Positions 42,797 through 51,147 of a stretch of 64,000 nt of DNA are shown one piece after another; the stretch's first letter is position 1, and each line of letters opens with the position of its first letter. A model generated the notes under the pieces. That model was not told the DNA's origin. It did not search any database and saw only the letters and a program-made list of their open reading frames with translations. This DNA is from Rhodobacter sp. GTDB taxonomy: Bacteria > Pseudomonadota > Alphaproteobacteria > Rhodobacterales > Rhodobacteraceae. The position numbers were made by a program, and so were the translations under genes. The stretch lies in NCBI GenBank assembly GCA_020250175.1, contig JADCEN010000043.1, positions 46,261 through 110,260 of the forward strand, written 5' to 3'.

Positions 42797-44766
42797 TCGG
42801 CCGCCATCGCGCCCGGGGCCGCGCGCCGCGCACCGGCGGCAACGCGAAAGCGCCGGTCGGACAGGCTGAGCCCGCCACCCACAGCCATCAGCAGGCAGCC
42901 GATCCAGATGAAATTGACGAAAGGCTCGATATAGCTGCGCACCGCCCAACCGCCCCCCGCCTGTTCATCGCCGAGCACCAGATAGACATCGCGCAGCAGC
43001 GAATGGTCGATCCCTGCCTCGGTCGTGGGCATCCGGGCCACGGGATACATGCGCTTTTCCGGACGCAGCGTGGCAATTTCCTGCCCGCCGCGCTGCAGGA
43101 CAAGCTCGGCTTGCGTCGCCATGTAGTTCGGGCCGGGCACATCGCGCACGTCGCGCAGCTGCACGGCATAGGGCCCCAGGGCATAGGTCTCGCCGATCCG
43201 GACCACCCGGATATCCTCGGTCTTCCAGGCGGTAACGGCGGCCACCGCAAAGACGGTAACGCCAAAGCCGACATGTGCCGCAGCCTTGCCCCAGTCCGAC
43301 CGGGGCAGACGTGCCAGCCGCCCCGGCCGCAAGGCCAGCGGGCCGCGTCCGGCGCGCTGCCACAGGTCCGCCAGCGCACCCAGCACCACCCAGGCGGCCA
43401 GCACCACACCGACGGGGCCGAGGATGCTGCGCTGTGTCTGCAGCGTCCAGGCAAGGGCACCAAGGGCCATCGACAGCCCCAGCACACCGGCCAGAGGCTG
43501 CGCCGCACGCCCAAGATCGCCGCGTTTCCACGGCAGGACCGAACCGATGGGCAGCAGCACGGCAAGCGCCACGATAAAGGGCGTGAAAGCCATGTTGAAA
43601 AAGGGCGGGCCAACCGACAGCTTGCGGTCGAACAGCAGTTCGGCCACCAGCGGCCAGACCGTGCCGACAAAGACGACAAAGGCAGACACGGCCAGCAGCA
43701 GGTTGTTGGCCACCAGGGCACTTTCACGGCTGACCGGGGCAAAGATGCCCTTCGCCTCCATCGCGGTGGCGCGGGCGGCATAAAGCGTCAGCGCACCGCC
43801 CATGAACACGCCCAGGATCATCAAGATGAACACCCCGCGTTCGGGGTCATTGGCAAAGGCATGGACCGAGGTGATCACGCCCGAGCGCACGATGAACGTG
43901 CCGATCAGCGAAAAACCAAAGGCCAGGATCGCCAGCAGGATGGTCCAGCTTTTCAGCGCCTCGCGCTTTTCCACCACGATGGCGGAATGCAGCAGGGCTG
44001 CGGCAAAGAGCCAGGGCATGAACGAGGCATTCTCGACCGGGTCCCAAAACCAGAACCCGCCCCAGCCCAATTCGTAATAGGCCCACCACGACCCAAGGGC
44101 GATGCCGATGGTCAGGAATACCCACGCAGCCAGCGTCCAGGGCCGCACCCAGCGCCCCCATGCGGCGTCAACGCGCCCTTCGATCAGGGCTGCCACGGCA
44201 AAGGAAAAGGCCATGCTGAGGCCGACATAGCCCAGGTAAAGGAAGGGCGGATGGAAGGCGAGCCCTGGGTCCTGCAGCAGCGGGTTCAGATCCCGCCCGT
44301 TCATCGGCGGAACGGCCAGCCGCAGGAACGGATTCGAGGTGAACAGCAGAAAGGCCAGAAAGGCCACCCCGATCATCCCCTGAACGGCCAGAACGCGGGC
44401 CCGCAATGTGGGCGGAAGATTGCCGCCGAACCAGGCCACGCAGGCCCCGTACAGCGCCAGGATCAGCACCCAGAGCAGAAGCGAACCTTCGTGGTTCCCC
44501 CAGACGCCGGAAATCTTGTAGATCAGCGGCTTGAGCGTGTGCGAGTTCTGCACGACCAGCCGCAGCGAAAAGTCCGAGGTGACAAAGGCATAGGTCAGCG
44601 CGGCAAAGGAAAACCCGATCAGCAGCACTTGCGTTATGGCCGCCGGTTCAGCGACCGACATCCACGCACCCCAGCGCCGGTGCGCCCCGATCAGCGGCAC
44701 GACCGACTGGATCAGGGCGACCGCAAAGGCCAGCACCAGCGCAAAATGTCCCAGTTCCACAATCAT
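42793..44766 (-). CDS. ccmF: haem lyase CcmF
   Basis: 657-residue polytopic membrane protein, the haem lyase of cytochrome c maturation System I. The WWD motif reads GGFWFWDPVENASFMPW, and the conserved HPPFLYLGYVG and VWGNHEGSLLLWV segments carry haem-coordinating histidines. Start MIVELGHFALV is the family start. CcmH follows and overlaps; ccmE would usually precede and is not in the window. Confidence 0.96.
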   Translation of the reverse strand: MIVELGHFALVLAFAVALIQSVVPLIGAHRRWGAWMSVAEPAAITQVLLIGFSFAALTYAFVTSDFSLRLVVQNSHTLKPLIYKISGVWGNHEGSLLLWVLILALYGACVAWFGGNLPPTLRARVLAVQGMIGVAFLAFLLFTSNPFLRLAVPPMNGRDLNPLLQDPGLAFHPPFLYLGYVGLSMAFSFAVAALIEGRVDAAWGRWVRPWTLAAWVFLTIGIALGSWWAYYELGWGGFWFWDPVENASFMPWLFAAALLHSAIVVEKREALKSWTILLAILAFGFSLIGTFIVRSGVITSVHAFANDPERGVFILMILGVFMGGALTLYAARATAMEAKGIFAPVSRESALVANNLLLAVSAFVVFVGTVWPLVAELLFDRKLSVGPPFFNMAFTPFIVALAVLLPIGSVLPWKRGDLGRAAQPLAGVLGLSMALGALAWTLQTQRSILGPVGVVLAAWVVLGALADLWQRAGRGPLALRPGRLARLPRSDWGKAAAHVGFGVTVFAVAAVTAWKTEDIRVVRIGETYALGPYAVQLRDVRDVPGPNYMATQAELVLQRGGQEIATLRPEKRMYPVARMPTTEAGIDHSLLRDVYLVLGDEQAGGGWAVRSYIEPFVNFIWIGCLLMAVGGGLSLSDRRFRVAAGARRAAPGAMAAE

Positions 44767-44850
44767 GCGGTGCCATCCCCTGCCGTGTTGGGTCAGATTA
44801 TGCCGAAACCGGGGGCAGTCCAATGGGGATGCGCGCCGATGCCGCGGCGG

Positions 44851-46389
44851 TCACCGCGCTTTGAACAGCGACCCAAGCACGCCCCGCACCAGGGCCTGAC
44901 CGGATTTGCTGCCAAGCTGGCGCGCAAAGGATTTTGCGAAGGCCTCGGTCACGCTGTCGCCCCGCCGGGCGGCGGGCTTCGGGGCGGAACTTGCGGAAGG
45001 CGCGCCGTCCCAGCGGCGGGCGTTCCTGAACGCCTCATCCTGCGCGGCAGACCGGCCCGTGGCCGACGCGGCCTCGGTGGCGGCAGCTTCGGCCCGCGCG
45101 TGCAGCCTTTCAAAGGCGCTGTCGCGGTCAACCGCCACGTCATATTTGCCGCTGACCGGGGATGCCGCGATCATGGCCGCGCGCTCGGCGGGGTCTATGG
45201 GGCCCGCCTGCGAGGACGGGGGGCGGACAAGCGTGCGCTCGACCATGCCGGGTGCCCCCCTGGCCTCCAGAAACGAGGTTACCGCCTCGCCGGTGCCGAC
45301 GGTACGGATCGCCTCTTCGGTGGAAAAGCGCGGGTTGTCGCGATAGGTTTGCGCCGCCAGCCGCAGCGCCTTCTGGTCGCGGGCGGTAAAGGCGCGCAGC
45401 GCATGCTGCACGCGGTTGCCAAGTTGGCCCAGGATGTTTTCGGGCACATCATCGGGGCTTTGGCTGATGAAATAGACGCCGACGCCTTTGGAACGGATCA
45501 GGCGGGCCACCTGATCCACCTTGTCGATCAGCGCCTTGGGGGCATCCCTGAACAGCAGATGCGCCTCGTCGAAGAAGAAGACGAGCTTGGGCTTTTCGGG
45601 ATCACCCACTTCGGGCAGCGTCTCGAACAGCTCCGACAGCATCCACAAAAGGAAGGTGGCATAAAGCCGGGGCGAGGTCATCAGCCTGTCCGCGGCAAGG
45701 ATGTTGATGCGCCCTGCCCCGCCCGCGTCGACCGACATCAGATCGCCCAGATCCAGCGCCGGTTCGCCGAACAGCTGTGCGCCGCCCTGATTTTCCAGCA
45801 CCAGCAGACGGCGCTGGATCGACCCGATCGTTGCGGCAGAGACATTGCCGTAGCGCAGGCCGATGGGGCCGGCATTCTCGCCGATGAACACCAGAAGCGC
45901 CTGCAGGTCCTTCAGGTCCAGCAGGGGCAGCCCCTCTTCGTCGGACAGGCGGAAGGCGACGTTGAGGACACCTTCCTGCGGTTCGGTCAGTTCCATCAGA
46001 CGCGACAGAAGCAAGGGCCCCATATCGGCCACGGTGGTGCGGATCGGGTGGCCCTGCTGACCGAAAAGATCCCAGAAGGTGACCGGAAAGGCTCGGTATT
46101 GCAGAGCGAGCCCGATCATGCCCGCGCGTTTCACAAAGGCATCGTGGCGCTTGTCTGCCGGCGATCCGGGCCTGGAAAGCCCGGCAAGATCGCCCTTCAC
46201 ATCTGCTAGGAAAACCGGAACCCCGGCGGCGGAAAACCCTTCGGCCAGCACCTGCAGCGTTACCGTCTTGCCCGTACCCGTGGCCCCCGCGATCAGCCCG
46301 TGGCGGTTGCCGTAGCCCAGCAGAAGGGATTGCGGCAGCCCATAGCCCTCGCCACCGCCGCCCACGAAAATCGTGCCATTCTCTGACAT
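44851..46389 (-). CDS. HerA-like / DUF853 ATPase
   Basis: 512-residue FtsK/HerA superfamily ATPase of the DUF853 group. Walker A AGATGTGKTV (about 34-43), Walker B LVFFFDEAHLLF, and a C-terminal arginine-finger region (SQSPDDVPENILGQLGNRVQHALRAF). The tail is Ala/Arg-rich and low in complexity. Function of this stand-alone group is unclear; a motor or a nucleic-acid role is expected. No partner nuclease (NurA, SIR2) is adjacent, so I do not call it a defence protein. Confidence 0.85.
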   Translation of the reverse strand: MSENGTIFVGGGGEGYGLPQSLLLGYGNRHGLIAGATGTGKTVTLQVLAEGFSAAGVPVFLADVKGDLAGLSRPGSPADKRHDAFVKRAGMIGLALQYRAFPVTFWDLFGQQGHPIRTTVADMGPLLLSRLMELTEPQEGVLNVAFRLSDEEGLPLLDLKDLQALLVFIGENAGPIGLRYGNVSAATIGSIQRRLLVLENQGGAQLFGEPALDLGDLMSVDAGGAGRINILAADRLMTSPRLYATFLLWMLSELFETLPEVGDPEKPKLVFFFDEAHLLFRDAPKALIDKVDQVARLIRSKGVGVYFISQSPDDVPENILGQLGNRVQHALRAFTARDQKALRLAAQTYRDNPRFSTEEAIRTVGTGEAVTSFLEARGAPGMVERTLVRPPSSQAGPIDPAERAAMIAASPVSGKYDVAVDRDSAFERLHARAEAAATEAASATGRSAAQDEAFRNARRWDGAPSASSAPKPAARRGDSVTEAFAKSFARQLGSKSGQALVRGVLGSLFKAR

Positions 46390-46466
46390 GTCCCTGCGCA
46401 CTCCATCACATTCTGATCCCGAAATTCTTTCTTAATCCCCGTCTGGCAGTCTGTGTCTTGCCCGGT

Positions 46467-46540
46467 ACCCGCTGTCGGGTCTGGGTCGACTTCCTCCCTG
46501 TCGGACTGGCCGCGCCCTGAACAGGGTGCGGCCATTTTTT
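46467..46540 (+). ncRNA. candidate small RNA 1 (3' end with strong terminator)
   Basis: The 3' part is well defined: hairpin (ACCCG, CTGT, CGGGT) near 46467-46480, an unpaired anti-Shine-Dalgarno-like CTTCCTCCCTG, then a 12-bp terminator stem with T6. The 5' end and promoter are not clear. An exposed CCUCC sequence is reminiscent of alphaproteobacterial anti-SD sRNAs. It contains a 19-mer complementary to candidate RNA 2. Confidence 0.4.
46507..46540 (+). terminator. intrinsic terminator
   Basis: TGGCCGC pairs with GCGGCCA, and the inner stem CCCT pairs with AGGG around a GAAC loop, making about 12 bp; six T residues follow directly. Confidence 0.8.
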
Positions 46541-46588
46541 CATGTTTTTCAACGGTTGGCGCGGCCATTCAAGCGAAAAAGAATCCCG

Positions 46589-46617
46589 TTGACGCATGCA
46601 GGAATTGGCCTTAGCGT
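46589..46617 (+). promoter_or_regulatory. putative promoter of candidate small RNA 2
   Basis: TTGACG (46589-46594), 17-bp spacer, TAGCGT (46612-46617). Predicted start near 46624, giving a transcript of about 70 nt to the terminator at 46694. Confidence 0.5.
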
Positions 46618-46623
46618 TCTGCG

Positions 46624-46694
46624 CAATGACGTCGGCCAGTCCGACAGGGAGAAAGAAACGGTTTGGAAAAAGGGCCTCGCTGCGGGCCCTTTTT
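46624..46694 (+). ncRNA. candidate small RNA 2
   Basis: Bounded by a promoter-like pair and a strong terminator. Contains a short hairpin (GTCGG, CCAGT, CCGAC) and an unpaired purine-rich AGGGAGAAAGAAAC. Residues 46633-46651 are exactly complementary to candidate RNA 1. It may instead be an attenuated leader of the IalB-like gene at 46810. A 28-codon frame from 46625 exists but would be leaderless, so I do not call it. Confidence 0.45.
46667..46694 (+). terminator. intrinsic terminator, possibly bidirectional
   Basis: AAAAAGGGCC pairs with GGCCCTTTTT around an 8-nt loop, a 10-bp stem flanked by A and T runs, so it could terminate on both strands. Confidence 0.85.
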
Positions 46695-46809
46695 CTGTTG
46701 CCGCAAATGTGACCTTCCCCACCCCCGACCCCTTGATTTTTCTGTCCTGACAGCCGTGTCGCAGCATGATAACGCAGGCAAAAGATGTGCAGCACGGATG
46801 GATGGATGT

Positions 46810-47439
46810 ATGACCTTGCTTGACAGACCCCTGCTTCTTGCCCTTGGCCTGACTGTTGCGATGGCCGGTTTCGGCGTTGCTCAGGAAACCACGGCACCTG
46901 AAACCACGCCCGGGACCGCGGCCCCGGCTGACGGTGCCGCTGGCGATCTGTCGATGGGGACCGAAGCCGAAGCGGCGGACGGGATTGGAACGACCTATAC
47001 CGCCGCGACCTTTGAGAAGTGGGAACAACGCTGCATGCGCACCGAAGACGGTGCCGATCCGTGCCAGCTTTACCAGCTGCTCCAGGATGGCCAAGGCAGC
47101 AACGTGGCCGAATTCAGCCTTTTTGCCCTGCCCCCGGGTCAACAGGCAGTGGCCGGGGCCACGATCGTGGTTCCGCTGGAAACACTGCTGACCGAACAAC
47201 TGACCATCGCGGTCGACGGTGCGCAGCCAAAGCGCTATCCCTTCACCTGGTGCGCTCCCTTGGGCTGTATTGCGCGCGTCGGCTTTACGCAGGCTGAAAT
47301 CGACGGGTTCAAGAAGGGGGCCAAGGCGACGATAACCATCGTTCCGTTCGCCGCCCCGGATCAACCTGTGAACCTTGACCTGTCGCTGAAGGGTTTCACC
47401 GCCGGGTTTGACGCTGTTTCCAAGGCCCCTGGGAATTGA
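46810..47439 (+). CDS. invasion-associated locus B (IalB) family protein, exported
   Basis: 209-residue protein with a signal peptide (LLALGLTVAMAGFGVAQ) and an acidic Thr/Pro/Ala linker. The IalB domain follows: YTAATFEKWEQRC, DGADPCQLYQLLQDGQG, and YPFTWCAPLGCIARVGFTQ, with two cysteine pairs likely disulphide-bonded in the periplasm. Named for a Bartonella invasion protein, but common in free-living alphaproteobacteria with unknown role. ATG at 46810 chosen; 46798 is an in-frame alternative. Confidence 0.85.
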   Translation: MTLLDRPLLLALGLTVAMAGFGVAQETTAPETTPGTAAPADGAAGDLSMGTEAEAADGIGTTYTAATFEKWEQRCMRTEDGADPCQLYQLLQDGQGSNVAEFSLFALPPGQQAVAGATIVVPLETLLTEQLTIAVDGAQPKRYPFTWCAPLGCIARVGFTQAEIDGFKKGAKATITIVPFAAPDQPVNLDLSLKGFTAGFDAVSKAPGN

Positions 47440-47540
47440 TCGCGCTGACCTGACCTTTGGCATGGTCCTGACCGGGCTGAGTTACAGGGTGCAGGGCACC
47501 GGTGCCACAGACCCTGCCGGGCGCCCCCTGGCAGGGTTTT

Positions 47541-48439
47541 TCATTTGAAGGCGGCGCTTTGCGGCGGCCTTCCGCGTGCCGCAAGATGGTACCAGACCTG
47601 TTCGGCACCCGGACAGTGGCGGGCGGCGCGGCGGGCAATCATCACATAGGGATGGGGCATTGGGGCGGCGGCCACCAGGCTGCCGCGTGCCAGACCCGCC
47701 GCCGCCAAAGTCTCGGGCAGAAGCGTCACGCCCGCCCCCGGACGCGCAGCCGCGGCCGCATCCCCCAGGCGGCCAACCGAAAACCCTTGCCGGAATCGGG
47801 GCGGCACGGGCTGCCCAAAGCCTGGTGCCAGCCGCCCCAGGACTGCGGATTGGCACAGGTCGGCCCCCCGCCGGGTATGGATCAGACCCCCGTCGCCGGC
47901 ACCAAGCGCGCGCCCCGCAGACCGGCGGCAAGCAAGGGCGCGGCCACCGGCACAATACGATCCCGAAACAACACCTCAACCATATGGCCCGGACAGGCTG
48001 CCGCGCCATAGGTGATGCGGATATCCGCGCCCCGGCCGGTGAATTAAATCGGGTTCTGGTTTTCCCCGATGATCCGCACCCCGGCACGGTCGGCAAGGTC
48101 CGCCAGCCGGGGCAGAAGCCACAACTCCCCGACCGAGGCGATGACGGAAAGTACGGCCTGCGGGCGGGATACGGATGTTTTCAGATGTGCTGCGGCTTCG
48201 GTCCGTTCGGAGAATGCGCCCGCCACGCGCGGGAATAGCTCTCGTCCGAAATCGGTCAGTTCGACCCCGTTGGCCCGTCGCAGGAAGACCTGCGTGCCAA
48301 AGCGGTCTTCCAGCAGGCGGATATGCTGGCTGATGGCCGTTGGGGTTACGCCCAACTCCTGGACGGCTGCGGCGAAGCTGCCCGCGCGGGCCGCCCGGTT
48401 AAAGGCCTGAAGAGCGTTCAGGGGCAAGCCATCGCGCAT
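47541..48439 (-). pseudogene. LysR-family (GcvA-like) regulator, broken
   Basis: The N-terminal helix-turn-helix is intact (PLNALQAFNRAARAGSFAAAVQELGVTPTAISQHIRLLE), and the coding sequence continues to ENQNPI, where a TAA interrupts it at about 48044. Translation past the stop resumes the same protein (FTGRGADIRITYG...RLVPATGV), and a frame change near 47885 is needed to reach the C-terminal LIHTRRGADLCQSAV and GVTLLPETLAAAG. So there is one nonsense codon and one frameshift. The regulator is inactive or makes only its DNA-binding part. It is divergent from an intact 2OG oxygenase gene. Confidence 0.85.
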
Positions 48440-48600
48440 CGGACCTGCGCAGGGGCAAGGTCAAGGTTCGCGTTGCGGGTGCCGCCCCGGCCATCAGAAG
48501 ATTGGCACAGGTTTTCCTTAGCCTTACCAGGTTTTTTGACCTTGTCAGAAGATGTGTCACGATGGATCATCTGCCCGCGATCAAGCACAGGGGAGGCGCG

Positions 48601-49398
48601 ATGAAGCAGCTTGTCAACCTTGGCGTCTATCCGATAGACCGCCCCGAAAGCCCCGAGTATGTTGAATTGGTGGCGGCCTGCCATGCGCGGCTTGCGACAG
48701 AGGGCATGTTTGACTTGCCCGGCTTCCTGAGCGGGGATGCCTTGGCTGAAGCAGTGACGGCGGTTGCCCCGGCCATGGCGACGGAAAGCTTCCGCCATGC
48801 GCGCAGCCATAATGTTTACTTCCGTGACCATGTCGAAGGTTTGGCCGATGACCACCCCGCGCTGGTCAGGGTGGAAACGGTGAACCACACGCTGTGCGCC
48901 GATCAGCTTCAGGGCAATCCGGTGATCACCCTTTATGACTGGCCACCTTTCGTCGCCTTTCTGGCTGCGGCCATGGGCAAGGACCGGCTTTATCCGATGG
49001 AGGACCCGATGGCGCGGGTCAATGTGCAGGCCAGCCGCGAAGGCGAGGCATTGAACTGGCACTTTGACCGGTCAGAATTCACCACCACGATCCTGTTGCA
49101 GGCCCCTGATCAGGGGGGCGAACTGGAGTTTCGCAAGGACCTGCGCAGCTCGGACAATCCGAACTACGACGGCGTCGCGGCGGTTCTGCGCGGCGCTGAC
49201 CCGATGGTGAAGAAACTGGCGCTGAAGCCGGGCGCGCTGAATGTCTTTCGCGGCGTCAACACCCTGCACCGCGTGGTGCCGGTGCAGGGGCCGGTGGAAC
49301 GTCTGGTTGCCATCTTTGCCTTCTTCGACCGTCCGGGCGTGGTGATGACCGCCAAGGATCAGACCGGCTTTTATGGCCGCGCGACGGCTGCCGCCTGA
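48601..49398 (+). CDS. 2-oxoglutarate/Fe(II)-dependent oxygenase-like protein
   Basis: 265-residue protein with the jelly-roll metal site H154-x-D156 (NWHFDRSEF) and H223 (TLHRVVPV), plus R234 for 2-oxoglutarate. The Asp in HxD distinguishes it from the HxG-type halogenases of similar sequence. I infer hydroxylation of a free amino acid or small molecule. GGGGAGGCGCG precedes the ATG. It is divergent from a decayed LysR regulator that probably once controlled it. Confidence 0.75.
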   Translation: MKQLVNLGVYPIDRPESPEYVELVAACHARLATEGMFDLPGFLSGDALAEAVTAVAPAMATESFRHARSHNVYFRDHVEGLADDHPALVRVETVNHTLCADQLQGNPVITLYDWPPFVAFLAAAMGKDRLYPMEDPMARVNVQASREGEALNWHFDRSEFTTTILLQAPDQGGELEFRKDLRSSDNPNYDGVAAVLRGADPMVKKLALKPGALNVFRGVNTLHRVVPVQGPVERLVAIFAFFDRPGVVMTAKDQTGFYGRATAAA

Positions 49399-49646
49399 CG
49401 GGACGACCGGGACCGGCCACGCGCAGACGCCCGCGCAGGTCGGGCGGCGGCGCGGGCTTTGCCCCCTGACGGTGGTCTTGCCTGCGCGGGCGGTCCACCT
49501 ACCGGGGTACCGGGGTGCCGCCGACTGCGGCCCAACCGCAGAACAAACGCGGCCGCAGTGCCTGCGGTACCTCTGAACTGTCGCGCAAACGCCCCAAGCC
49601 AAGCACCACCGGTGTTGCCCGATCAGCGCGTCCGGGACGCAAGGCG

Positions 49647-50855
49647 TCAAGCGCGGCGCAGGGCCAGCACGGCGTTCAGCCCGCCAAAGGCAAAAGCGTT
49701 CGACAACGCCACATCCACCTGCGCCGTCCGTGCAGTGTTGGGCACCACATCCAGCGCGCATTCCGGGTCCGGTTCCTCATAGCCGATGGTGGGCGCGATG
49801 ACGCCATCGCGCAGCGCCATGATGCAGGCCAGCAATTCCACCGCCCCCGTGCCGCCGATCAGATGCCCGTGCATGGATTTGGTGGAAGATATCATCAGCC
49901 TGTCCGCATGCGGGCCGAAGACATCGGCGACGGCCGCGCATTCGGTCTTGTCGTTTGCCGCCGTGCCGGTGCCGTGGGCATTGATATAGCCCACCTGATC
50001 CCCGCTGATCCGGGCATCGCGCAGCGCGCCGCCGATGGCCCGTGCCGCGCCCTGTTTGGACGGCATCACGATATCCGACGCATCAGAGGTCATCGCAAAG
50101 CCGACGACTTCCGCCAGAATCTCGGCCCCGCGCGCGCGGGCATGGGCGTAATCTTCGAATACGAAGATCGCCGCCCCTTCGCCCTGCACCATGCCGTTGC
50201 GGTTCAGGCTGAACGGGCGGCAGGCATCCTTGGACATGACGCGCAGCCCTTCCCAGGCCTTGATCCCGCCAAAGCACAGCATCGATTCCGACCCGCCCGT
50301 GAGCATGGCCTTTACACTGCCGGACCGCACCATCTGGAATGCCAGACCCATGGCATGGTTTGAACTGGCACAGGCCGTGGCCACGGAAAAGGCCGGTCCC
50401 TTCAGGTTGAATTCCATGGACAGATGACTTGCGGCGGCATTGTTCATCAGTTTCGGCACCACAAAGGGGTGAACGCGGTTCTTCCCCTCCTCATAGACCG
50501 CCCGGTAATTCTCGTCCCAGGTGTTCACGCCACCACCGGCCGTGCCCAGAACCACCCCGGAGTCATAGCCAAGATGGCCGTCAAAATTCAGCCCCGCCTG
50601 CGCCACCGCCTCGCGGGCGGCCAGAAGGGTGAACTGGGTGAACTTGTCATAAAGAACGATCTGCTGGCGGTTGAAGTGCACCTCGGGGTCCCAGTTGTGC
50701 ACCTGGCCACCGATCTGGATCGACAGCCGGTCCCTGTCGCGGATATCCAGGTCGGTGATGCCGCAGCGCCCTTCGCGGAACGCCTCCAGCGTGCCCGGCA
50801 CATCATGGGCCAGGGCGTTGATGGTGCCGGCCCCGGTGATGACGACGCGGTTCAT
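49647..50855 (-). CDS. beta-ketoacyl-ACP synthase (FabF-like KAS II)
   Basis: 402-residue thiolase-fold condensing enzyme with active-site C162 (ATACASSNHAM), H294 (NAHGTGT) and H331 with K326 (STKSMHGHLIG). The Cys-His-His triad of elongating KAS enzymes is intact. It extends acyl-ACP by two carbons. With the adjacent ACP and LpxD-like gene it forms a private acyl-supply set, overlapping the ACP gene by 4 bp. I infer synthesis of a special acyl chain, possibly for lipid A. Confidence 0.9.
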   Translation of the reverse strand: MNRVVITGAGTINALAHDVPGTLEAFREGRCGITDLDIRDRDRLSIQIGGQVHNWDPEVHFNRQQIVLYDKFTQFTLLAAREAVAQAGLNFDGHLGYDSGVVLGTAGGGVNTWDENYRAVYEEGKNRVHPFVVPKLMNNAAASHLSMEFNLKGPAFSVATACASSNHAMGLAFQMVRSGSVKAMLTGGSESMLCFGGIKAWEGLRVMSKDACRPFSLNRNGMVQGEGAAIFVFEDYAHARARGAEILAEVVGFAMTSDASDIVMPSKQGAARAIGGALRDARISGDQVGYINAHGTGTAANDKTECAAVADVFGPHADRLMISSTKSMHGHLIGGTGAVELLACIMALRDGVIAPTIGYEEPDPECALDVVPNTARTAQVDVALSNAFAFGGLNAVLALRRA

Positions 50856-51118
50856 GCGGGACGGGCGGCCACCAGCGCCTCGACGGCGGCAACGATTGAA
50901 CCGACGGTCGAGATATCAAAGTCGCTTTCGGACGGGTCATTGGCATTGAAGGGCACAGAAATGTCGAACGCCTCTTCAATGGCGAAGATCGATTCCACCA
51001 GACCAAGGCTGTCGATACCCAGGCTTTCCAGGGTCGAGTCCTGCCTTATGTCGGACGGCTCCAGCACAGCCTGTTCAGCGATGATGGCAACCACCCGATC
51101 CTTCACAGTTTGCGCCAT
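50852..51118 (-). CDS. acyl carrier protein
   Basis: 88-residue four-helix ACP. The phosphopantetheine attachment serine is S37 in LESLGIDSLGLVESIFAIEEAF. It differs from housekeeping AcpP at the C-terminal helix, and from the rhizobial AcpXL in sequence. Located between the LpxD-like and KAS genes, overlapping the KAS gene by 4 bp. It likely carries the acyl chain made or transferred by its neighbours. Confidence 0.92.
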   Translation of the reverse strand: MAQTVKDRVVAIIAEQAVLEPSDIRQDSTLESLGIDSLGLVESIFAIEEAFDISVPFNANDPSESDFDISTVGSIVAAVEALVAARPA

Positions 51119-51147
51119 GGTTCCCCTCGATGCAGCACCGCCCTGAC

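Larger units (their letters stand above)
46390..46809. other. 420-bp intergenic region with two terminators and a long inverted repeat
   Basis: No protein gene is supported here. Two intrinsic terminators on the + strand (46507-46540 and 46667-46694), a promoter-like pair at 46589-46617, and complementary 19-mers at 46494-46512 and 46633-46651 suggest small RNAs. Confidence 0.6.

Noticed and set aside
43003..46209. Open frame of about 1068 codons on the + strand opposite ccmF and the HerA-like gene
   Set aside because: It lies entirely antisense to two clearly recognisable genes, has low-complexity Gly/Arg/His-rich sequence and no family motifs. It is a product of high GC content.
44851..46389. 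HerA-like ATPase as an anti-phage defence gene
   Set aside because: No partner nuclease or sirtuin gene is next to it, and DUF853 proteins are widespread housekeeping-type proteins.
46625..46711. 28-codon basic frame within candidate small RNA 2
   Set aside because: Would have to be leaderless and runs through the terminator hairpin; the RNA interpretation is more economical.
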